DNA from: Streptomyces pactum
GTDB lineage: Bacteria > Actinomycetota > Actinomycetes > Streptomycetales > Streptomycetaceae
Direction of reading: 5' to 3'
NCBI RefSeq assembly: GCF_002005225.1
Contig: NZ_CP019724.1
Location: forward strand, 868,001-932,000
DNA: 64,000 nucleotides
Shown: positions 42,301 through 50,375 of the stretch, piece after piece
How positions within the stretch are numbered: position 1 is the first letter of the stretch
Layout of the letters: every line of letters begins with the position of its first letter
The notes under the pieces: generated by a model
The model's input: the letters and a program-made list of their open reading frames with translations, nothing else
What the model was told of the DNA's origin: nothing
Database searches by the model: none
Program-made: the position numbers and the translations under genes

Positions 42301-44391
42301 TCAGCCCGCGCGGTGGGACACCACGAACTCGGACCACACGCATTTGCCGCCGCCGCGCGCCTCCACGCCCCATTCGTCGGCGAGCGCCTCGACCAGGAGC
42401 AGCCCGCGTCCGGAGACACCGGAGTCACCGGCCTCGCGGCGGCGCGGCAGGGCGCTGGAGGAGTCCTCGACCTCGACCCGCAGCTTGCGGTCGGTGCCGG
42501 TGAGCAGGCGCAGGGTGACGATGGCGGAGCCCTCGGTGTGCATGAGGGCGTTGGTGACCAGTTCGTCGGCGACCAGCTCGATCTCGTCGCTCCGGCCCGC
42601 GGCGCCCCAGGCGCGGACGGCGGCGCGGATCATGTGCCGGGCCTCGGTGAGGGCCTCGGGGTCGCCGGGGGACACGTGCTGCTGGAGCCGGCCGAAGGTC
42701 CTCGGGGCACCCGTTCCGTGGCGGCGCAGCAGGAGCAGCGCCACGTCGTCGTCGCCGCGGCGCTCCTCGGCCACGTCGATGAGCCGGTCGGCCAGGTCCC
42801 GCACGTCCTGGGGACCGGAGGCGACCAGCGCCGTGAGGACCTCCATCCCCTCGTCGAGGTCGGCGCCCGGCTGTTCGACCAGACCGTCGGTGCACAGCAG
42901 CAGCGCGTTGCCCGGGTCCAGCTCCACGGTGGAGACCGGGTAGGCGAGGCGCCCGAACTCGGCGGACAGGCCGAGCGGCAGCCCGCCCTCGACGGGGACG
43001 CGGCGGCAGGAACCGTCGCGGTGCCGCAGCAGTGGGTCGATGTGCCCGGCGCGGACCATCTGGACCACTCCGGTGCCCAGGTCGGCCTCCGCGTACAGGC
43101 AGGTCGCGAAGCGGTCGGTGTCGAGTTCGTGGAGGAAGACGGAGGCCCGCGCCATCACCGTGGCCGGGGGGTGGCCCTCGGCGGCGTAGGCGCGCAGCAC
43201 GATGCGCAACTGGCCCATGACGGCGGCGGCGTGCGTGTCGTGGCCCTGGACGTCGCCGATGACGGCGCCGACCCGGCCGCCGGGCAGCGGGATCAGGTCG
43301 TACCAGTCACCGCCGATGTCGCGGCCGAGGGCACCGCCGATGGTGGCCGCGCGGTAGCGCACGGCTACGTCGCAGCCGGGCACGCTGGGGATGGTGCGCG
43401 GCAGCATGGCCTGCTGGAGGCCCTCGGCGAGGTCCATCTCCTGCTCGTAGAGCATGGCCCGCTGCAGGCTCTGCGCGATGCCGCTGCCGAGCGCGACGAG
43501 TACGTTGCGGTCCTCCGCCGAGAAGCCGCGCCGGTCGCTGTAGAGCAGCCCGATCGCCCCGATCGGCCGAGCCTGGGCGATCAGCGGCAGGTAGGCGGCC
43601 GCAGTGATGTTCAGGTGGGTGATGCTCTGCCACAGGCCGGGATAGCGCTCCGCGAAGTCCTCCGGCGACTCGATGAAGCGGGGGCTGAGGGTGCGTACGG
43701 CCTCGCTCATAGGGTACGGCTCGTCGATCCGGGTGACGCGGGTGCCGGGGACGAAGCTGTCGTCGGGGCCGTCGGCGACCAGCCGGATGCGGCCGGCCTC
43801 GACCAGGCCCATGACGAGGCTGGTGGCGCCCAGGCGGGTGAGGCCGTGGGTATCCCGCAGGACCTCGATGACGTCGTCCACCGTGCGGGCGTGCGCGAGT
43901 GCGGCCGTGGCGAGCTGGACGACGTTGGTGAGCCGGCGGCGGGCCTCGTCCTGTGCGGCCTGCTCGCGGCGGGCCTCGATGTCGGCGACCTCCTGGGTGG
44001 CGTCGCGGACGATGCCGATGATCCGGCGGGGGCGGCCCGTCTCGTCGCGCCGGATGTAGCCCTGGGTGCGGGTCCAGCGCAGGGTGCCGTCGCGGCAGCG
44101 CAGGCGGAAGTAGGTGCCGTAGTTCTCGCTGCCGTCCTTCATGGCCTGGGCGACCAGGGCGTCCAGGCGGCTCCCCTCGGCCGCGGGGACGCGCATGGCC
44201 AGCGACTCGGGGCGGCCGTCGTACTCCTCGGGGCGCAGGTCGAACACCTCGTAGGCCTGCGCGTCCATGTGGAACAGTCCCGTGTCCAGGTCCCAGTCGA
44301 AGCTGCCCATGCGGTTGAGCGCCAGGATCGGGTCCGGGTGGGCGGGCCAGTCGTCCGGGAGTGACAGGGCACTCGCTCCCCGATCAGCCAT
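42301..44391 (-). CDS. PAS-GAF-SpoIIE phosphatase-HATPase fusion (RsbU/RsbW-like regulator)
   Basis: 696 residues from ATG 44391, which has AAGG eight bases upstream; the frame extends to 44460, overlapping the next gene. Residues ~20-135 form a PAS/PAC fold (ILALNRMGSFDWDLDTGLFHMDAQAYEVFDL). Residues ~155-310 form a GAF domain. Residues ~335-555 are a PP2C/SpoIIE phosphatase (GGDWYDLIPLPGGRVGAVIGDVQGHDTHAAAVM, LLCTDGLVEQPG, RGDDDVALLLLRR). Residues ~570-695 are an RsbW-type histidine-kinase-like ATPase (ELVADELVTNALMHTEG, GRGLLLVEALADEWGV). One protein thus carries both phosphatase and kinase halves of a partner-switching module. STAS partners must be elsewhere. Confidence 0.9.
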   Translation of the reverse strand: MADRGASALSLPDDWPAHPDPILALNRMGSFDWDLDTGLFHMDAQAYEVFDLRPEEYDGRPESLAMRVPAAEGSRLDALVAQAMKDGSENYGTYFRLRCRDGTLRWTRTQGYIRRDETGRPRRIIGIVRDATQEVADIEARREQAAQDEARRRLTNVVQLATAALAHARTVDDVIEVLRDTHGLTRLGATSLVMGLVEAGRIRLVADGPDDSFVPGTRVTRIDEPYPMSEAVRTLSPRFIESPEDFAERYPGLWQSITHLNITAAAYLPLIAQARPIGAIGLLYSDRRGFSAEDRNVLVALGSGIAQSLQRAMLYEQEMDLAEGLQQAMLPRTIPSVPGCDVAVRYRAATIGGALGRDIGGDWYDLIPLPGGRVGAVIGDVQGHDTHAAAVMGQLRIVLRAYAAEGHPPATVMARASVFLHELDTDRFATCLYAEADLGTGVVQMVRAGHIDPLLRHRDGSCRRVPVEGGLPLGLSAEFGRLAYPVSTVELDPGNALLLCTDGLVEQPGADLDEGMEVLTALVASGPQDVRDLADRLIDVAEERRGDDDVALLLLRRHGTGAPRTFGRLQQHVSPGDPEALTEARHMIRAAVRAWGAAGRSDEIELVADELVTNALMHTEGSAIVTLRLLTGTDRKLRVEVEDSSSALPRRREAGDSGVSGRGLLLVEALADEWGVEARGGGKCVWSEFVVSHRAG

Positions 44392-44449
44392 GGGCCCCAC
44401 CTTGCCAGGATTTGCCTGATTCTTCGACTCGTTCGGCATCGTCGGATTG

Positions 44450-45649
44450 TCAGAAGACATCCGCGGAAGTGCCGCCGCCGGGCAGGTCGGGGGCGTCCGG
44501 AACGCTCTCCGGGGCGGGCTCGGCCGAGTCTTCGGCGGGTGCGTCGTCCGGGTACGTGTCCGGGGATGTGTCCTCGTACGTGTCCGGGAACGCGTCAGGG
44601 GATGTGTCCTCGTATGTGTCCGGGAACGCGTCCAGGGATGTGCCCTCGTGCGTTCCCCCGTACGTGTCCTCCTGCGTTCCCCCGTACGTTCCCCCGTACG
44701 TTTCCCCGCGCATCTCGTCGTACGTGTTTTCGTGGCCCCCTTCGTATGTCCCCTCGCGCACCTCTTCCGGGCCCGGTGAGGTGCTGGGCGCGTCGGCCGC
44801 CGGGGTGGCGGGCGGCGCGGACGGTGCCGAAGTCGCCGTCGGCTTGCCGGTGGCCCACGCGGGTGCGGGGACGGGCCGGTCGTGGCGGGTGTCGTGGCCG
44901 AGCCGCCGCTCGATCCAGGTGTCGTCCACGGCGCTGACGAGGGTGAGGCCGGTGATCGTCCGGGGTGCCGGGGTCACGGTGACCACCTCGGAGGGCCGGT
45001 AGCCGGGCCAGGGCAGGCCGCGGGTGACGGCCCCGTCGCCGACCGCGGCCGGCGCCTTCAGCGGGTTGCCGCAGGCGCAGCGGACGCGCGGCACGCCCCG
45101 GTCGTCGACGAGGACGGCGGTGCCCGCCTGGAGGACCGCCTGGTACGCGGTGGCCCGGCCGTCCCGGTAGCCGTGGTTGGTGACCCGGGTGTCGGCGCGC
45201 AGCACGACCGGGGTGAGTCCCCGCAGGTGGCCGGGGACCGCCGGGGCGGAGATCCCGGCGACCCCGGCGAATGCCCGGGTCCGGGCCGGGTGCGCGGCCA
45301 GATGGCCGATCTGCCGGGTGACGTCGCAGTTGCCGACGTGCCGGATGCCGCCGTAGAGGCCGGGCGTTCCGCCCGAGAGGGGACGCAGCCCGTCGAGCGC
45401 GACGGGCGCGCCGCCCGCCGCCGCGGACCCCGGCGTTCGGGCGGCCGGGGGCGGGGTAGCCGTCGAGACGGCCGTGGAGTCGGTGAACGGGTTCGGGCCC
45501 TGGGCGGCGACCGGTTGGAGGTGGAGCACTCCGCCCGGTTCGGCGGCCGGGTCGCCGTCGGCACCGGCGGCACCGCAGCCGGTGGCGCCGGCCAGGAGCG
45601 CCAGCGAGAGCAGGCAGGCGGCACCGGAGGGGCCGAGAGGTGTCCGCAC
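44450..45649 (-). CDS. Secreted lipoprotein, DUF6777-like, with repeat-rich acidic tail
   Basis: 399 residues. Signal and probable lipobox ATGC (Cys25). The central domain (~40-245) reads LYGGIRHVGNCDVTRQIGHL, RVTNHGYRDGRATAYQAVLQAGTAVLVDDRGVPRVRCACGNPL and PSEVVTVTPA, which I associate with moderate confidence with DUF6777. After a Pro/Ala/Thr linker, residues ~290-385 are Thr/Tyr/Gly/Asp-rich short repeats (TYGGT units and a 12-residue unit like PDAFPDTYEDTS) encoded by a 36-base tandem repeat. Function unknown. The stop is 58 bases before the PP2C start at 44391, so the two may form an operon. Confidence 0.7.
   Translation of the reverse strand: MRTPLGPSGAACLLSLALLAGATGCGAAGADGDPAAEPGGVLHLQPVAAQGPNPFTDSTAVSTATPPPAARTPGSAAAGGAPVALDGLRPLSGGTPGLYGGIRHVGNCDVTRQIGHLAAHPARTRAFAGVAGISAPAVPGHLRGLTPVVLRADTRVTNHGYRDGRATAYQAVLQAGTAVLVDDRGVPRVRCACGNPLKAPAAVGDGAVTRGLPWPGYRPSEVVTVTPAPRTITGLTLVSAVDDTWIERRLGHDTRHDRPVPAPAWATGKPTATSAPSAPPATPAADAPSTSPGPEEVREGTYEGGHENTYDEMRGETYGGTYGGTQEDTYGGTHEGTSLDAFPDTYEDTSPDAFPDTYEDTSPDTYPDDAPAEDSAEPAPESVPDAPDLPGGGTSADVF
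44563..44760. repeat. Coding minisatellite: 36-bp and 12-bp tandem units
   Basis: A 36-base unit beginning GGGATGTGTCCTCGTA recurs at 44563, 44599 and 44635. It is followed by shorter units like CGTTCCCCCGTA up to ~44760. All are in frame within the lipoprotein tail. Confidence 0.85.
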
Positions 45650-45850
45650 CGGGCACTCCTGTCGGTCGGGGAAGGACGATCCACGGGAAGGACGAGCAAC
45701 GGCAACGATTCAGCTAGTGGGGCAATCAAGACAACCGGCCACTATTGTCTGCTTCGCCCGCCCATGTCACGCAACCGGAACGGCCGGGCACGCGGAGTGA
45801 CGTGCCGGGGAGTGACACACCGGAGAGGAACGCACGCTAGGAGCGCGGCC

Positions 45851-47272
45851 GTGGAGTGGTTCACCGCACCCGACTACTGGCTGAGCCGGCTGGTCTTCCA
45901 GCGGGCCCTGGCGGTCATGTACCTGGTCGCGTTCCTGACGGCGGCACTGCAGTTCCGTCCGCTGCTGGGCGAGCGGGGTCTGCTGCCCGTGCCCCGGTTC
46001 GTGGAGCGGGTGCCGTTCAAGCGGGCGCCGAGCCTGTTCCAGCTCCGCTACTCGGACCGGCTCTTCGCGGCCGTGGCCTGGGCGGGCTGCGCGGTGTCGG
46101 CGGCGCTGGCGGCGGGGCTGGACTCGCTGCTGCCGCTGTGGGGCGCGATGCTGCTGTGGCTGATGCCGTGGGTCCTGTACCTGTCGATCGTCAATGTCGG
46201 GCAGACCTGGTACGCGTTCGGCTGGGAGTCGCTGCTGCTGGAGACCGGATTCGTCGCCGTGTTCCTAGGCAACGACGAGGTGGCGCCCCCGGTCGTCGTG
46301 CTGTTCCTGCTGCGCTGGCTGCTGTTCCGGGTCGAGTTCGGGGCGGGGCTGATCAAGATGCGGGGCGACGAGTGCTGGCGGAAGCTGACCTGCCTGGACC
46401 ACCATCACGAGACCCAGCCGATGCCGGGCCCGCTGAGCTGGTTCTTCCACCACCTCCCCCGGCCCCTGCACCGGGTCGAGGTGGCCGCGAACCACGTCAC
46501 GCAGCTCGTGGTGCCCTTCCTGCTGTTCACCCCGCAGCCCGTCGCGACGGCCGCCGCCGCGCTGATGATCGTGACCCAGCTCTGGCTGGTGCTGTCGGGC
46601 AACTTCTCCTGGCTGAACTGGATCACCATCGTGCTGGCCCTGTCCGCGGTCCGGTTCCCGGCCGATCCGCCGTCCGTGTCCGCCGCGCCGCTCTGGTACG
46701 TGATCGTGGTCCTCGCGGTGGCTGCGCTGCTGGTGTTCCTCAGCCACCGGCCGGTCCGCAACATGATCTCCCGGCGCCAGGTGATGAACCGCTCCTTCGA
46801 CTCGCTCCACCTGGTCAACACCTACGGCGCCTTCGGGACCGTCAGCCGAATCCGCTACGAGGTGGTGGTCGAGGGCACCACCGACGAGGTGGCACGCGAG
46901 GACGGGGACTGGCGGGAGTACGAGTTCAAGGGCAAGCCCGGCGATCCGCGGCGCTGGCCGCGCCAGTTCGCGCCCTACCACCTGCGGCTGGACTGGCTGA
47001 TGTGGTTCGCGGCGCTGTCGCCCTCGTACGCCGGCTCGTGGTTCGGCACGTTCGTGGAACGGCTGCTGGAGAACGACCGGGCGACGCTGAGGCTGCTGCG
47101 CCGCTCGCCGTTCGCGCCCGACACGCCGCCGCGCTTCGTCCGCGCCCGGCTGTTCCGCTACCGGTACACGACGTGGCGCGAGCTGCGGGAGACGGGCGCG
47201 TGCTGGGAGCGGACGTACGTGCGGGAGTACCTGCCACCGACTCGGCTGGTGGGCAGCGGCCGGCCGTCGTGA
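45851..47272 (+). CDS. Lipase-maturation-factor (LMF)-family membrane protein
   Basis: 473 residues from GTG 45851, preceded by AGGAG at seven-base spacing; the long upstream open frame is ignored. Multiple membrane helices occupy ~1-300 (LVFQRALAVMYLVAFLTAALQF, GAMLLWLMPWVLYLSIVNVGQTWYAFGWESLLLETGF). Conserved LMF features are RVEFGAGLIKMRGDECWRKLTCLDHHHETQPMP, SGNFSWLNWITIVLAL, NTYGAFGTVSRIRYEVVVEGT and FAPYHLRLDWLMWFAAL. In animals LMF1 folds lipases in the ER. The bacterial role is unknown. It is convergent with the glycosidase operon, sharing a terminator. Confidence 0.85.
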   Translation: MEWFTAPDYWLSRLVFQRALAVMYLVAFLTAALQFRPLLGERGLLPVPRFVERVPFKRAPSLFQLRYSDRLFAAVAWAGCAVSAALAAGLDSLLPLWGAMLLWLMPWVLYLSIVNVGQTWYAFGWESLLLETGFVAVFLGNDEVAPPVVVLFLLRWLLFRVEFGAGLIKMRGDECWRKLTCLDHHHETQPMPGPLSWFFHHLPRPLHRVEVAANHVTQLVVPFLLFTPQPVATAAAALMIVTQLWLVLSGNFSWLNWITIVLALSAVRFPADPPSVSAAPLWYVIVVLAVAALLVFLSHRPVRNMISRRQVMNRSFDSLHLVNTYGAFGTVSRIRYEVVVEGTTDEVAREDGDWREYEFKGKPGDPRRWPRQFAPYHLRLDWLMWFAALSPSYAGSWFGTFVERLLENDRATLRLLRRSPFAPDTPPRFVRARLFRYRYTTWRELRETGACWERTYVREYLPPTRLVGSGRPS

Positions 47273-47277
47273 CGGGT

Positions 47278-47314
47278 GGACGGGCCCGGCCTGCCGGGCA
47301 GGCCGGGCCCGTCC
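47278..47314. terminator. Perfect 18-bp stem bidirectional terminator
   Basis: Arms 47278-47295 and 47297-47314 are exactly complementary around a single base, between convergent LMF and GH38 genes. Confidence 0.88.
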
Positions 47315-47320
47315 CGCGCA

Positions 47321-50300
47321 CTACGCGCGCTTCAGCCGCAGGGTCATGAGCTGGAACGGGCGCAGCCGTACGGCGATCCGGTCGCCGTCGGCCCCGACCG
47401 CGGACTCCTCCTCGGCGAGCGGCCGCTCCAGCAGGTCGGTGACCGCCACCCCCGCGACCGGGAAGCCGGCCGTCAGGGTGGCCCGCACCCGGCCGCCGTG
47501 GGCCTCGTGGAAGCGGACCACCACGTCGCCGCTGCCGTCGTCGGCCAGCTTGACGGCGGTGACCACGACCGCGTCCCGGTCGGCCGACACCAGCGGCGCG
47601 ACCTCCCCGGCGCCCGTGACCCGACGCTCGGGCAGGTTGATCCGCCAGCCCTCGCGCACGGCGTCACCGATGTCCGCGCCCGGCACCAGCGCGTGCCGGA
47701 ACCGGTGCACGCCCTGGTCGGTCTCGGGGTCGGGGAAGCGCGGGGCCCGCAGCAGGGACACCCGGACCGTGGTGGTCGTACCGGCGTCACCGTCGGTGCG
47801 GACGGTGCGGGTGACGTCGTGGCCGTACGTCGAGTCGTTGACGACGGCCACGCCCCAGCCGGTCTCCTCCAGGTGGACGAAGCGGTGGTTGCAGGCCTCG
47901 AACTTGGCCGCCTCCCAACTGGTGTTGGTGTGCGTGGGCCGGTGGAAGTGCCCGAACTGGGTTTCGGACGCGTACCGTTCGGCGTGCACGTCGAGCGGGA
48001 AGGCGAGCTTGAGGAACTTCTCCGTCTCGTGCCAGTCGACCTCGGTGTCCACCTCCAGCCGCCGCTCCCCCGGCGCGAGGGTCAGCGTCTGGGTGACGCG
48101 GGAGGAACCGAACGAGCGGACGATCCGCACCGAGGCGCCGTCGTCGCCCGGGGCGACCTCGTCGGCGTCGGTGAGGTCGGTGACCGTGTTCCGGTAGAAC
48201 GCGTCGACGTCCCAGGCGTCCCACATGTTCGGGAAGTCGGGGTGGAGCTGGAGCAGGTTGCCCGCACTGCCCGGCGCGATGGCCTCGCGGTCGGCGGTGA
48301 TGTCGTACGCCGACACCACCAGTCCCCGGTCGTCGATCTCGACGTGCAGCAGGCCGTTGTCCAGGACGTGGCCGCCGCCGGGGCGGGCGGTCAGGCCGGT
48401 GCGGCCCTCGGCTACGGGGGCCGCGGCGGCGCCCGCCGGAACTCCGGCCCGGGGGTGCGGGGCGGAGTTGAAGACCAGCGGGGTGTCGCCCTCGCCGGCC
48501 AGGGCGCGCTGGGCGGCGTCGATGATGCCGTTCAGTTCGTCGGCGACGCGCTCGTAGGTCGCGCGGGCCTCGCGGTGCACCCAGGCGATGGACGAGCCGG
48601 GCAGGATGTCGTGGAACTGGTGCAGCAGGACCGTCTTCCAGATGCGGTCCAGGTCGTCGTACGGGTAGGGGAACGCGGCGCGCACGGCCGCCGTGGCCGC
48701 CCACAACTCGGCCTCCCGCAGCAGGTGTTCGCTGCGGCGGTTGCCCTGCTTGGTCTTGGCCTGGCTGGTGAGGGTGGCGCGGTGGAGTTCGAGGTAGAGC
48801 TCGCCGACCCAGACGGGCGGCTGCGGGTTCTCGGCCTCGGCCTTCTCGAAGAAGGCCCGCGGGGTCTCCCAGGTGACGGTCGCCGAGCCTTCCAGGTCGC
48901 GCAGCCGGGCCGCCTTGGCGATCATCTCGCGGGTGGTGCCGCCGCCTCCGTCGCCCCAGCCGGTCGGGGCGAGGGAGTGCCGGGCGACGCCCTTGTCCTT
49001 GAAGTTGCGGGCGGCGTGCGCGATCTCGCTGCCCTTCATGGAGCAGTTGTAGGTGTCGACGGGCGGGAAGTGCGTGAAGATCCGGGTGCCGTCGATACCC
49101 TCCCAGCGGAAGGTGTGGTGCGGGAACTTGTTCGTCTGCGACCAGGAGATCTTCTGCGTCAGCAGGTACTTGGTGCCGGCCGCCTTGATGATCTGCGGCA
49201 GACCGGCCGCGAAGCCGAAGGTGTCCGGCAGCCACGCCTCGTCGTTCTCGACGCCGAACTCGTCCAGGAAGAACCGCTTGCCGTGCACGAACTGCCGGGC
49301 CATCGCCTCCGAGCCGGGCATGTTGGTGTCCGACTCCACCCACATACCGCCGGCCGGCACGAAACGGCCGTCCGCCACGGCCTTCTTGACCCGGGCCCAC
49401 ACCTCGGGCCGGTGGTCGCGCACCCACGCCCACTGCTGGGCCTGCGACATGGCGAAGACGAAGTCCGGCTCGTCCTCGAGGAGGGCGGTCATGTTGGAGG
49501 TGGTGCGGGCCACCTTGCGCACGGTCTCGCGCAGCGGCCACAGCCACGCCGAGTCGATGTGCGCGTGACCGACCGCGCTGAGGCGGTGCGCGGAGGGGAC
49601 CGCGGGGGCGGAGAGAACGCCGGTGAGGCGGGTACGGGCCCGCTCCGCCGTGCCGTTCACGTCCTGGAGGTCGACGGCGTCCAGGGCCTTGTCCACCGCG
49701 CGCAGGATCTCCCAGCGCCGCGGTGACTCCACGGGCAGCTCGGCCATCAGCTCGCCGAGCACCTCCAGGTCGAGCACCAGGTTCCACACGGTCTCGTCGA
49801 GGACGGCGAGGTCCATGCGGGTCAGCGTGTACTGCGGCTCGCTGCCGGCGGTCTCCTTGTCGCCGAGCCGGGTGGGCACGAAGGGGTGGTAGTCGAGGAC
49901 GACGGGGTTGGAGGCGGCCTCGATGTGCAGGCGCACCTCCTCCCCGCCCTCGGCGGGGGCGCCGACGCGCACCCACTGGTTGCGCGGGTTGAGGCCCTTC
50001 ACCGGAGTGCCGTCGGGGCGGTAGACCAGGCCCTCGCACTGGAAGCCGGGCATGTTCTCGTCGAATCCGAGGTCGAGGATCGCCTCGACGGTCCTCCCGG
50101 CCCACTCCTGCGGCACCGTGCCGGTGACACGGAACCAGCTCGTACCCCAGGGAGCGCCCCAGCGGGCGCCCACCTCGACGGGCTCGGGGTCGGACGCGAG
50201 TCCCTCGGCGACCGGCACGGGCTCGCCGGGGGCGTTCCACACCGCGACGTCCAGCGGCACGGACTCGGGGTACACGGCGGGGTGGATGCGCTCGTCGAGG

Positions 50301-50344
50301 ACGCGCTTGAGGCGGGCTTCGACCAGGTTGCGGTCGTCATGCAT
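47321..50344 (-). CDS. Alpha-mannosidase, GH38
   Basis: 1007 residues, no signal peptide, so probably cytosolic. The GH38 catalytic domain starts near 255 with VGHAHIDSAWLWPLRET (His260, His262, Asp264 zinc/substrate ligands) and has the nucleophile Asp374 in WLPDTFGFAAGLPQI. The alpha-helical middle domain includes LLHQFHDILPGSSI, and the C-terminal beta-sandwich domain ends LRPFQLMTLRLKRA. An N-terminal ~240-residue domain precedes the catalytic part, as in the large bacterial group. It removes alpha-linked mannose from imported oligosaccharides. Last gene of the six-gene sugar operon, 31 bases after the restored GH85 stop. ATG 50344 has GGAGC upstream. Confidence 0.92.
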   Translation of the reverse strand: MHDDRNLVEARLKRVLDERIHPAVYPESVPLDVAVWNAPGEPVPVAEGLASDPEPVEVGARWGAPWGTSWFRVTGTVPQEWAGRTVEAILDLGFDENMPGFQCEGLVYRPDGTPVKGLNPRNQWVRVGAPAEGGEEVRLHIEAASNPVVLDYHPFVPTRLGDKETAGSEPQYTLTRMDLAVLDETVWNLVLDLEVLGELMAELPVESPRRWEILRAVDKALDAVDLQDVNGTAERARTRLTGVLSAPAVPSAHRLSAVGHAHIDSAWLWPLRETVRKVARTTSNMTALLEDEPDFVFAMSQAQQWAWVRDHRPEVWARVKKAVADGRFVPAGGMWVESDTNMPGSEAMARQFVHGKRFFLDEFGVENDEAWLPDTFGFAAGLPQIIKAAGTKYLLTQKISWSQTNKFPHHTFRWEGIDGTRIFTHFPPVDTYNCSMKGSEIAHAARNFKDKGVARHSLAPTGWGDGGGGTTREMIAKAARLRDLEGSATVTWETPRAFFEKAEAENPQPPVWVGELYLELHRATLTSQAKTKQGNRRSEHLLREAELWAATAAVRAAFPYPYDDLDRIWKTVLLHQFHDILPGSSIAWVHREARATYERVADELNGIIDAAQRALAGEGDTPLVFNSAPHPRAGVPAGAAAAPVAEGRTGLTARPGGGHVLDNGLLHVEIDDRGLVVSAYDITADREAIAPGSAGNLLQLHPDFPNMWDAWDVDAFYRNTVTDLTDADEVAPGDDGASVRIVRSFGSSRVTQTLTLAPGERRLEVDTEVDWHETEKFLKLAFPLDVHAERYASETQFGHFHRPTHTNTSWEAAKFEACNHRFVHLEETGWGVAVVNDSTYGHDVTRTVRTDGDAGTTTTVRVSLLRAPRFPDPETDQGVHRFRHALVPGADIGDAVREGWRINLPERRVTGAGEVAPLVSADRDAVVVTAVKLADDGSGDVVVRFHEAHGGRVRATLTAGFPVAGVAVTDLLERPLAEEESAVGADGDRIAVRLRPFQLMTLRLKRA

Positions 50345-50375
50345 GCGGGTGCTCCGGGGTTGGTGGGGCGGGTGG

